A DNA stretch of 9,064 nucleotides from Syntrophomonadaceae bacterium (lineage in GTDB: Bacteria; Bacillota; Dethiobacteria; DTU022): positions 1 to 9,064 of the forward strand of contig PWSG01000144.1 of NCBI GenBank assembly GCA_003564055.1, in the 5' to 3' direction. The position numbers and the translations under genes are program-made. This document shows, in pieces, positions 1 to 5,949 of the stretch; within the stretch, counting starts at the first letter, position 1, and each line of letters opens with the position of its first letter. The notes under the pieces were generated by a model that saw nothing but the letters and a program-made list of their open reading frames with translations, had not been told where the DNA came from and did not search any database.

Positions 1-100
1 CATATATCTCCATGCTGTTATCAATTTTCCAGGCCGGCTGGGGAAGCAGGCCTTTCGGCTCTATCACGCGGTGAGTCCCATAAGGACATCCTTTACCCAT
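1..100 (-). CDS. kdd: L-erythro-3,5-diaminohexanoate dehydrogenase, N-terminal fragment (cut by window edge)
   Basis: The ATG at 100-98 on the minus strand follows a strong Shine-Dalgarno (GGGAGG, 111-116, spacer 10 nt) and opens a frame running off the left edge, 33 codons long. The peptide starts MGKGCPYGTHRVIEPKG and continues with LPQPAWKIDN and MEIY. I recognise this from memory as the conserved N-terminus of Kdd, which oxidatively deaminates L-erythro-3,5-diaminohexanoate to 5-amino-3-oxohexanoate with NAD(P)+ in the lysine fermentation pathway (kamA, kamDE, kdd, kce, kal). The rest of that operon, if present, would lie to the left. The gene diverges from mrfA across a 235-nt gap. The identification rests on a short stretch, but the 'GTHRVIEPKG.LPQPA' pattern is distinctive. 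No convincing promoter was found for it. Confidence 0.8.
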   Translation of the reverse strand, partial: MGKGCPYGTHRVIEPKGLLPQPAWKIDNSMEIY

Positions 101-244
101 TATTATCTAACCTCCCTTGTTGTTCAAAAACCGGAAATCTAAAAACCAGACTTAAAAAACCTTCGCAGGCATAAGCCTTTCTAAGCCCGTTCAGCTTATA
201 CTAATTTATTATTCGCTCTCCGACTGATAAATCCCTTGCTTTTT

Positions 245-274
245 TTGCCCCTTTTATGGATCAGGTAGGATAAT
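245..274 (+). promoter_or_regulatory. Candidate sigma-A promoter of mrfA-mrfB
   Basis: TTGCCC (245-250) and GATAAT (269-274) are separated by 18 nt, matching the -35 and -10 consensus at 4 of 6 and 5 of 6 positions. Transcription would start near 281, about 55 nt upstream of the chosen mrfA start. No LexA-type box was seen, consistent with what is reported for the Bacillus genes. The match is moderate. Confidence 0.35.
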
Positions 275-290
275 AAATACTAACGTCGAA

Positions 291-305
291 TATACTTAAG
301 GTATA
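291..305. repeat. Short inverted repeat in mrfA leader
   Basis: TATAC-TTAAG-GTATA forms 5-bp inverted arms around a 5-nt centre, between the candidate promoter and the mrfA ribosome-binding site. It could be an operator or chance in AT-rich DNA. No function can be assigned. Confidence 0.3.
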
Positions 306-335
306 ACAAACTTATGTTTAAGGCAGGTGCGGCAG

Positions 336-2597
336 ATGGCGAGCTTGATGGAAATTCTTCGGCAGTGGCAGGAAGATCCCGATTTTTTGAGCGGTGTCAC
401 AAGGTGGGAAGTGGTCCCTGAAACAAAGGGCAGGTATCTTGACTTTCCGGACTCTCTGAATCCCCAAATCTGCGCTGCCCTGCGAAACCGCGGCATTGAA
501 AAACTCTACAGCCACCAGGCAGCAGCAATCAATGCAGTAAGTAAAGGTAGCCACACAGTTGTAGTGACACCAACTGCTTCGGGTAAAACACTCTGCTACA
601 ACCTTCCTGTTATTAGTAAAATGGTTAAGGATCCTACAAGCCGCGCTCTCTATCTATTCCCGACAAAAGCACTCTCCCAGGACCAGGTTACAGAACTGCG
701 TGAGTTGACCTCTGGTCTGGACACTACCCTTAACTGCCATACTTATGATGGAGACACTGAGCCAGGCCTGCGCCAGGGCATTCGCCGCAGCGGCCATATT
801 GTGGTTACGAATCCGGATATGCTTCATTCAGCTATTTTGCCCCACCACACCAAGTGGGTGCAGCTCTTTCAAAATCTTAAGTACATCGTAATTGACGAAA
901 TGCACCAGTATCGTGGCGTATTCGGCAGTCATGTTGCCAATGTTATACGCCGACTTAAACGGATCTGTTCATTTTACGGCTCAGATCCGCGCTTTATCCT
1001 CTGCTCGGCAACGATAGCTAACCCGGGGGAACTTGCTGAAATGCTGATAGAAAACCCACTTGAGGTAATCACAGAAAATGGCGCCCCGCAGGCTGAGAAA
1101 CATTTTGTGCTTTATAACCCGCCAATTATTAACCCTGAGCTGGGTTTGCGGCGAAGCGCCATGCTCGAAGCACAAAAGATTGCGTCCACATTAATCAAGA
1201 ATAATATTCAGACTATAATCTTTACCCGCAGCAGGCTTGGGGTTGAAGTGCTTTTAACATATCTGCGCCAGGGCGAAAAAACCAGGACCGGAGTAGACAG
1301 CGGAATCCGGGGCTACCGCGGTGGATACCTGCCCCGGGAAAGGCGGGCAATTGAAGAAGGCCTGCGCAGGGGAACCATAAAGGGTGTTGTCAGCACAAAC
1401 GCCCTTGAGCTTGGTATTGATATCGGCGCTTTAGATGCCTGCATTATGACCGGTTACCCCGGAAGCATTGCCAGCACCTGGCAGCAGGCAGGACGCTCGG
1501 GACGCCGCAGCGGCGTTTCCCTTGCTATGATGGTGGCTAACAGCGAACCGCTTAACCAGTATATCGTCTCCAACCCGGATTACTTTTTCGGACGAACTCC
1601 TGAGCGAGCCTTAGCCGACCCTGATAACCTGATAATTTTAACCAACCACGTCCGCTGCGCGGCTTTTGAACTGCCTTTTGAAAAGCACGATTACTTCGGA
1701 AGGACACAAATCACTGAAATACTAGAGTTTCTTGAAGATGAAAATGTTCTCTATAGCAGCGACGGTCGCTACCACTGGATGGAAGATACTTACCCGGCTG
1801 AAGAAATTAGCCTGCGCAGTGCAACCAGGGAAAACGTAGTCATAATAGATATTACCAGGCCTGCTCCACGGGTAATCGGAGAGGTGGACCGCTTTAGTGC
1901 TCCAATGCTGGTTCACGAGGAAGCTATTTATATGCACGCAGGGCTGCAGTATCAGGTTGAAAAACTCGACTTTGCTGAAAAAAAAGCCTATGTTCGCCAA
2001 GTAAACGTCAATTACTTTACTGATGCCAACCTCTCTGTCGACTTAAAAATACTCGACACTTTCGAAGAAGAAAACGGAACGGTCAAGCTGGCCTGGGGTG
2101 AAGTGCGAATTAACGCCCTGGTCTCAATGTTTAAAAAAATTCGCTTTAACACCCACGAAAACCTTGGAGCGGGGCCGGTTGACCTGCCGGAAACTGAAAT
2201 GCATACCAGCGCTTTCTGGATCTCATTTCCACCCGACTCCCTGGGTTCTATGCCTCTGTCAGCCGTTCAGGCGGGATTAATCAGCCTCGCTAACGTAATG
2301 CCCCAGGTAGCTTCCCTCTTTCTAATGGGTGATCCGCGCGACCTGCGGGCAGTTAGCCAGGTCAAGGCTCCATTTACAGGGCTGCCCACCCTTTACCTTT
2401 ATGATAACTTTCCGGGCGGTGTCGGTTACAGCCAGGAAATATATCAAATCTATCGCGATATATTTAAAGCAGTGCGTAAAGTAATTACAGACTGTCGTTG
2501 TGCCGAAGGCTGTCCTTCATGCGTCGGACCAACCGGGCAGGAAAATGGAGAAGGAAAACAGCCGGCCCTGCAGCTGCTCGAGGTGATCCTGAAGTGA
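336..2597 (+). CDS. mrfA: MrfA-type DEAD/DEAH-box DNA helicase with C-terminal zinc-binding (DUF1998/MZB) domain
   Basis: Superfamily 2 helicase of 753 residues, close to the roughly 750-residue Bacillus subtilis MrfA (YprA), a helicase that acts with MrfB in UvrABC-independent repair of mitomycin C damage. Visible motifs (numbered from 336): Q-motif-like YSHQ at 58-61; Walker A TPTASGKT at 78-85; Walker B DEMH at 187-190 (methionine where DEAH or DEVH is common); SAT at 224-226; motif VI QQAGRSGRR at 383-391. The C-terminal DUF1998/MZB region ends with a four-cysteine cluster, C720, C722, C726 and C729 (CRCAEGCPSC), the expected zinc site. Start choice: ATG 336 has AGGTG at 325-329 with 6 nt spacing, whereas the in-frame GTG at 327 has only a weak AAGG 3 nt away. 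It overlaps mrfB by 4 nt, so both are probably on one transcript. Identification is very secure; the exact start is less so. Confidence 0.95.
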   Translation: MASLMEILRQWQEDPDFLSGVTRWEVVPETKGRYLDFPDSLNPQICAALRNRGIEKLYSHQAAAINAVSKGSHTVVVTPTASGKTLCYNLPVISKMVKDPTSRALYLFPTKALSQDQVTELRELTSGLDTTLNCHTYDGDTEPGLRQGIRRSGHIVVTNPDMLHSAILPHHTKWVQLFQNLKYIVIDEMHQYRGVFGSHVANVIRRLKRICSFYGSDPRFILCSATIANPGELAEMLIENPLEVITENGAPQAEKHFVLYNPPIINPELGLRRSAMLEAQKIASTLIKNNIQTIIFTRSRLGVEVLLTYLRQGEKTRTGVDSGIRGYRGGYLPRERRAIEEGLRRGTIKGVVSTNALELGIDIGALDACIMTGYPGSIASTWQQAGRSGRRSGVSLAMMVANSEPLNQYIVSNPDYFFGRTPERALADPDNLIILTNHVRCAAFELPFEKHDYFGRTQITEILEFLEDENVLYSSDGRYHWMEDTYPAEEISLRSATRENVVIIDITRPAPRVIGEVDRFSAPMLVHEEAIYMHAGLQYQVEKLDFAEKKAYVRQVNVNYFTDANLSVDLKILDTFEEENGTVKLAWGEVRINALVSMFKKIRFNTHENLGAGPVDLPETEMHTSAFWISFPPDSLGSMPLSAVQAGLISLANVMPQVASLFLMGDPRDLRAVSQVKAPFTGLPTLYLYDNFPGGVGYSQEIYQIYRDIFKAVRKVITDCRCAEGCPSCVGPTGQENGEGKQPALQLLEVILK
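2580..2588 (+). promoter_or_regulatory. Ribosome-binding site that fixes the mrfB start
   Basis: GAGGTGATC lies inside the last codons of mrfA and is complementary to nine consecutive bases of the 16S rRNA tail. It sits about 10 nt before the GTG at 2594, with 5 nt between its end and the GTG. It argues for the GTG at 2594 rather than the longer in-frame start at 2498. Confidence 0.75.
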
Positions 2598-3838
2598 GAA
2601 GGAACTTGCGTTCACGTTTAAGTAAACTGCGCCAAACGGGTGAGATTATCACAGGCGGTGAACTGGCCGATAACCTTACCAGTAAACACGACCGCGACCT
2701 GTTCTTTGACCTTCCGGGTCAGGGAAATACAGAAGAAACTCCTTTCGGGCCATGTTACATGCGTGAGACCTGCTATCCACTGGAATATAAACATGGAAAC
2801 ACAATTTTATCCGGAGTTCTTTCCTGTAGTGGAAAGGACCTGACCCTGTCCACCAGAAGTTATGGCCTGAGAAACTTTAAACCACAACAATCATTATTTT
2901 TAGACACCGAAACTACCGGTCTGGCTGGAGGAACCGGAACCTGGGCCTTCCTGATCGGTATAGGCTGGCTTGATGACAGTTGTTTTATGCTGCGTCAGTA
3001 TTTTCTGCGACAACCTGCAGAGGAAAAAGCAGTTTTAAGCCACTTTGCCGCAACAGCGAAAAACTATCCTCACCTGGTTAGCTTCAACGGAAAACTTTTC
3101 GACCTGCCCCTAATCCAAACCCGCCAAACTCTGGCTGGTTTTGATCTGACAGCACCACCCCTGCACCTGGATCTGCTGCAGTTTGCGCGCCTGCTCTGGA
3201 AAAAGAGGCTTCCATCACGTTCACTGCGAGCCCTCGAAGAAGCCCTGCTCGGAATAAAGCGCTTTGATGACATCCCTGGATATCAAATACCCGCAGTTTA
3301 TTTTGATTTCCTGCGGCGCGGACAAACTGAACAGCTAAAAAAAGTCTTCCACCATAATATTTTAGACATATTGTCAATGGTTACTTTGCTTGATAGAATA
3401 TCAAACCTTGCTGCGGGAAGGTTGGTAGAACACCCTGCCGAAGCGCTGGTAATGGGACAGCTATGCCTGCAGTCCGGTCGTACAGAGGAAGGAATTAATT
3501 ATCTCTACGATGCGGAAAACAGCAACGTGCAACCCTTTGCTGAGGAAGCTGCCCTGGAACTGTCTTTGTATTACAAAAAGCAGAATAAGTGGTCTGAAGC
3601 CGAATCAATCTGGCTTAAAACGGTTAAAAACAAATCGTCCAACCCGGGTGCTTATGTGGAGCTGGCAAAATATTACGAACACCAGTGTGGCAATTACCAG
3701 TCCGCTTTAAAAATGACAGAGAAGGCAATAGAGCTGGTCACAGCAAAGCCAAATAATCCAGTAAGCAGGGATTTAAGTCCGTCAGCTCTTAAGCATCGCC
3801 TGAAACGCCTGAAAAGGCGTATAAAGGCTTCCCCTTGA
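2594..3838 (+). CDS. mrfB: MrfB-type DEDDh 3'-5' exonuclease with C-terminal TPR repeats
   Basis: This 414-residue protein matches the size and architecture of Bacillus MrfB (YprB), the exonuclease partner of MrfA in mitomycin C lesion repair. An RNase H-like DEDDh nuclease fold spans about residues 100-265. The acidic set is visible: D104 and E106 in LDTETTGL, D170 in FNGKLFDLP, and H253 with D258 in HHNILDIL (His five before Asp, as in DEDDh exonucleases). From about residue 280 the chain becomes helical with TPR-like repeats (ALVMGQLCLQSGRTEEG; ALELSLYYKKQNKWSEAE; AYVELAKYYEHQCGNYQSA), likely a protein-binding part. The C-terminus is basic (RLKRLKRRIK). GTG 2594 overlaps the mrfA stop as GTGA and has a near-perfect ribosome-binding site; the frame is open further upstream to 2498, but that would encode an Arg-rich extension unlike the family and lying wholly inside mrfA. 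All predicted catalytic residues are present. Confidence 0.92.
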   Translation: MRRNLRSRLSKLRQTGEIITGGELADNLTSKHDRDLFFDLPGQGNTEETPFGPCYMRETCYPLEYKHGNTILSGVLSCSGKDLTLSTRSYGLRNFKPQQSLFLDTETTGLAGGTGTWAFLIGIGWLDDSCFMLRQYFLRQPAEEKAVLSHFAATAKNYPHLVSFNGKLFDLPLIQTRQTLAGFDLTAPPLHLDLLQFARLLWKKRLPSRSLRALEEALLGIKRFDDIPGYQIPAVYFDFLRRGQTEQLKKVFHHNILDILSMVTLLDRISNLAAGRLVEHPAEALVMGQLCLQSGRTEEGINYLYDAENSNVQPFAEEAALELSLYYKKQNKWSEAESIWLKTVKNKSSNPGAYVELAKYYEHQCGNYQSALKMTEKAIELVTAKPNNPVSRDLSPSALKHRLKRLKRRIKASP

Positions 3839-3841
3839 GTT

Positions 3842-3863
3842 TTCTTTTTTAAAAGAATTTTTT
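3842..3863 (+). terminator. Weak terminator-like sequence between convergent mrfB and the regulator gene
   Basis: TTCTTTT and AAAAGAA form inverted arms directly after the mrfB stop and are followed by TTTTTT. The loop is only two nucleotides and the stem is pure AT apart from one pair, so the hairpin is poor. The T run and location between convergent genes are the main support. The remaining gap to 3918 holds nothing else recognisable. Confidence 0.3.
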
Positions 3864-3918
3864 GCTGTTTCATATATTAAATAGGGGAAAAGCATTAACT
3901 GCACACAAGGCTGCAAAA

Positions 3919-4353
3919 CTAATTTTTTAAATCATCCTGCCAGACAACTTCTTTTTTTAGCGAAGCATCTATATCCTGACTTTCCAGGTACTGAAGCAGG
4001 CACTTAAACGTTTCTTCGCTTAAGTCGTGCTCCATCAGGCAGGCATCTTTTTCAGCTGCAGCAGGTGACACTCCTAAAACCTGGGTTAAAAAACCGTAAA
4101 CCACCTTATGCCTGTGATGAACCCTAAGAGCATAACGCTTACCTTCTGCTGTCAGCTCAACCGGACCATAGCGATCCTGGGTAATCAGCCCCTTTTCTTT
4201 CAGCAAAGTGAGAGCCTGTATCACGCTGGGCTTGGCAATATTTAATTGATCGGCAATATCGGTAACTCTTGCTGTCTTCTTGTCCTGGATCAAATTAAGG
4301 ATCACTTCAAGGTAATCCTGCAAAGAAGAAGTAACAGGCATAGACCGAGGCAA
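3919..4353 (-). CDS. DtxR/MntR-family metal-dependent transcriptional regulator
   Basis: This 144-residue protein has an N-terminal winged helix-turn-helix (TARVTDIADQLNIAKPSVIQAL, then the wing GPVELTAEG) and a helical dimerisation/metal domain. It lacks the C-terminal SH3-like domain of DtxR and IdeR, so its build is that of MntR. Predicted metal ligands by alignment from memory: D13 and E16 (QDYLE), H82 (HHRHK), C105, E108 and H109 (DACLMEH). The aspartate is as in MntR, while the cysteine is as in iron-sensing DtxR, so metal identity cannot be read off. Start: AGGAAG (4362-4367) lies 8 nt before the TTG at 4353; GTG 4362 overlaps that site and ATG 4341 has no good site, though either remains possible. 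It follows the transporter gene on the same strand, has its own strong promoter, and shares an upstream element with the transporter, suggesting autoregulation and control of its neighbour. Confidence 0.9.
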   Translation of the reverse strand: MPRSMPVTSSLQDYLEVILNLIQDKKTARVTDIADQLNIAKPSVIQALTLLKEKGLITQDRYGPVELTAEGKRYALRVHHRHKVVYGFLTQVLGVSPAAAEKDACLMEHDLSEETFKCLLQYLESQDIDASLKKEVVWQDDLKN

Positions 4354-4392
4354 TAATATCACTTCCTAAAATCAACTATGTTATATATGTGT

Positions 4393-4419
4393 TCAAGCTG
4401 ATTTAAATTACAGTCAAAT
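4393..4419 (-). promoter_or_regulatory. Shared gapped element, copy 1 (regulator leader): candidate operator
   Basis: On the plus strand TCAAGCTGAT is followed by 10 nt and then GTCAAAT. The same two blocks with the same gap occur at 5791-5817 upstream of the transporter gene. In this copy the sequence also contains a perfect inverted repeat, GCTGATTT (4397-4404) and AAATCAGC (4416-4423), around 11 nt. It lies 40 nt upstream of the regulator start and about 30 nt downstream of its predicted transcription start, so it could act as a DNA operator or as an mRNA hairpin. Confidence 0.5.
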
Positions 4420-4456
4420 CAGCCCAAAACATTATTTTACGATTTCTGCTATCCCT

Positions 4457-4485
4457 AATATAGAACCCCTAACCTTACTTGTCAA
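4457..4485 (-). promoter_or_regulatory. Strong sigma-A promoter of the DtxR-family regulator gene
   Basis: On the minus strand TTGACA (4485-4480) and TATATT (4462-4457) are separated by exactly 17 nt. Transcription would begin near 4450, leaving a leader of about 100 nt that contains the shared element. The spacer holds CTAACCTTA (4469-4477 on plus), which resembles one half of the classical DtxR box, but the other half is not conserved. Confidence 0.75.
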
Positions 4486-4489
4486 CTTT

Positions 4490-4504
4490 AAGATATTATA
4501 TCTT
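4490..4504. repeat. Perfect 7+1+7 palindrome between transporter stop and regulator promoter
   Basis: AAGATAT-T-ATATCTT starts one base after the transporter stop codon and ends four bases before the regulator -35 box. On the plus strand a T run follows, but no gene is read into it from that side; on the minus strand no T run follows, so it is a poor terminator for the transporter. It could be an operator at the -35 or chance in AT-rich sequence. Confidence 0.4.
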
Positions 4505-4505
4505 T

Positions 4506-5735
4506 TTAAGGATTACAGGCTAAATCATTATTGCCTGCAACCTTATTTCCGTAGACTAGAGCAACCAGGGCCACTGCTGCTGCCGTGTAAAAAGGGAATA
4601 AAAGGGGGATATACTGCCAGGCAAGACCGCTTAAAGGCGGCACTACCGCAGCGCCAAGTGAATAGAAGGCGAAATATATCCCAATTGCCCTTCCGCGCCA
4701 TTCGGGTTGAGAACCTTCCATTACCAACCCCAACATGCCCTGAAAAGAAAGACCGAAACCTATCCCAAACAAAAACAGCGCAGCAAATAGTAAGCTCACT
4801 TTTTGCAAAGAAGCAGCTAAAACAAGTGCTGCTGCAATAAGCAGCTGTCCCCAAACGCACCCTCTGCAGTCACTCCTGATAAGGCCTCTTAGAAATCCGG
4901 GCCAGATAATTTGAACAAATATTGCTGTCATAGCAAAGGTTGCAAAAAGCATCCCTGTTTGAGCATTGTTTAAACCCAGTAAGTTTGCCCTTACGGGTAA
5001 AAAAGCGGCAAGCGTACCGGTTGAACCCATCGTTCCAAAGGCAAATATAAAGGAACCGCGCAATTTTTGATTATCATAAAGCTGCCTGAATAAAATTGGG
5101 GGGTATTTTCCAGGGGCTGATGAAGACCTGTGCCTGGTAAAAAGAGAAACTGCAGCAATTGATGCAGTTAACATAAGAGAGGCAAGAAAGTAATAGACAG
5201 CATGATAGCCGTACTCATTCGCGATTAACCCCGCTGCCAGCGGGCCTGTTACTGCTGCCAGGCCGATAGCGGCACCAAACAGGGCCAGGCGGGACCTTTG
5301 AAATGAACTGCTTTGGGCTCTTCCAATCAGGCTGGCCAGGGCAGCAGGAACCAGAATTCCGCCCATAAAACCATGCCCCGCCCTGACCATGCTTAGATGG
5401 ATGGTATTTTCGGCAAATGTATAAAGCAGCAGGATAATAAAAACACCCGTTAAGCCTGAGAAAAGGGGGAGCTTCCAGCTTACACGATCTATTAACATCC
5501 CACCTGTGAAATTGCCAACTATGTTAAAAAGGGAGTATGAACCGATCACGACACCCAAAGCAAAAGGTCCTGCTCCGAGCGACAAAGCATAAGGAGTTAG
5601 AACCGGCATCTGCGCATGCGTATCAAAAAAGGCGCTAAAAACTATAAAATAAACTACAAATAGAAATATACTGTAGTTTTTGGGTTCATGATTTCTTTTA
5701 TTATTTTTTTCAGGCATAATCCCGCTATACTGCAT
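4506..5735 (-). CDS. Major facilitator superfamily transporter, 12 TM, substrate unknown
   Basis: This 409-residue membrane protein has twelve hydrophobic segments in the 6+6 pattern. The hallmark motif A, GGMLIDRVSWK (about 78-88), lies between segments 2 and 3, and a longer polar loop after segment 6 holds RHRSSSAPGKYPP. The overall form is that of the DHA1-type drug/metabolite efflux group. Segment 1 contains a charged, possibly ligand-binding stretch, FFDTHAQMP, with D38 and H40. Start: ATG 5735 has a consensus AGGAGG (5741-5746) 5 nt upstream, while the in-frame ATG at 5756 has no comparable site. The DtxR-type regulator gene lies 152 nt downstream on the same strand and shares a 27-nt gapped element, so the transporter is plausibly metal-responsive. 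Substrate (metal, chelator, drug or other) cannot be told from sequence. The TAA stop is at 4508-4506. Confidence 0.92.
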   Translation of the reverse strand: MQYSGIMPEKNNKRNHEPKNYSIFLFVVYFIVFSAFFDTHAQMPVLTPYALSLGAGPFALGVVIGSYSLFNIVGNFTGGMLIDRVSWKLPLFSGLTGVFIILLLYTFAENTIHLSMVRAGHGFMGGILVPAALASLIGRAQSSSFQRSRLALFGAAIGLAAVTGPLAAGLIANEYGYHAVYYFLASLMLTASIAAVSLFTRHRSSSAPGKYPPILFRQLYDNQKLRGSFIFAFGTMGSTGTLAAFLPVRANLLGLNNAQTGMLFATFAMTAIFVQIIWPGFLRGLIRSDCRGCVWGQLLIAAALVLAASLQKVSLLFAALFLFGIGFGLSFQGMLGLVMEGSQPEWRGRAIGIYFAFYSLGAAVVPPLSGLAWQYIPLLFPFYTAAAVALVALVYGNKVAGNNDLACNP

Positions 5736-5740
5736 TCTTG

Positions 5741-5746
5741 CCTCCT
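5741..5746 (-). promoter_or_regulatory. Ribosome-binding site that fixes the transporter start
   Basis: AGGAGG on the minus strand, 5 nt before the ATG at 5735. It lies inside the longer frame that would begin at 5756, so it favours the shorter protein. Confidence 0.6.
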
Positions 5747-5790
5747 GCCTTTTCATATTCTTGAATCTTCACAGCTATTGCCCTGCCAAC

Positions 5791-5817
5791 TCAAGCTGAT
5801 CTTGTTTCAGGTCAAAT
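5791..5817 (-). promoter_or_regulatory. Shared gapped element, copy 2 (upstream of transporter): candidate operator
   Basis: TCAAGCTGAT (5791-5800), 10 nt, then GTCAAAT (5811-5817) on the plus strand. All 17 bases of the two blocks and the spacing match copy 1 at 4393-4419; three of the ten gap bases also match by position. It lies 56 nt upstream of the transporter start in the same orientation as copy 1. A possible -10-like TATACA overlaps its outer edge (5817-5822), but I found no matching -35, so the promoter here is uncertain. Confidence 0.5.
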
Positions 5818-5871
5818 GTATATTAAAACATGTGCTTATTAATTACTGTGTAATAAAAAACTTTAAGTAAA

Positions 5872-5914
5872 AGCCCTTCAAGTTTTGCTATTTGAGTAAA
5901 ATACTTGAAGGGCT
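5872..5914 (-). terminator. Rho-independent terminator after msrB
   Basis: AGCCCTTCAAGT (5872-5883) and ACTTGAAGGGCT (5903-5914) form a perfect 12-bp stem with a 19-nt loop that can pair further (TTT with AAA). On the minus strand the stem is followed by TTTTACTTAAAG and a TTTTTT run. It lies 35 nt past the msrB stop and upstream of the transporter gene, so it separates the two units. Confidence 0.8.
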
Positions 5915-5949
5915 ATTTACAGTCCACTGCAATCGATTAGTTTACCAGA

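Larger units (their letters stand above)
101..335. other. Divergent intergenic region kdd / mrfA
   Basis: This stretch of 235 nt separates two outward-facing genes. It holds the kdd ribosome-binding site (111-116), a candidate mrfA promoter (245-274), a short inverted repeat (291-305) and the mrfA ribosome-binding site (325-329). I looked on the minus strand for a sigma-54 (-24/-12) element or a lysine riboswitch that could fit kdd and saw neither. No open frame here looks like a gene. Confidence 0.6.

Noticed and set aside
101..300. Possible lysine riboswitch or sigma-54 promoter upstream of kdd
   Set aside because: No conserved lysine-riboswitch helices and no GG-N10-GC -24/-12 element could be found; only a 4-bp hairpin (AGGC/GCCT near 168-179) is visible.
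2498..2593. Longer mrfB beginning at 2498 (446 residues)
   Set aside because: The extra 32 codons lie entirely inside mrfA, over its zinc-cysteine coding region, and encode an Arg-rich peptide unlike the family. The GTG at 2594 has a near-perfect ribosome-binding site and gives the family's usual length.
3070..3377. Minus-strand open frames opposite mrfB, and similar ones opposite mrfA (981-1175, 1722-2000)
   Set aside because: They lie antisense to well-supported coding sequence, show no family resemblance and lack ribosome-binding sites; they are frame shadows.
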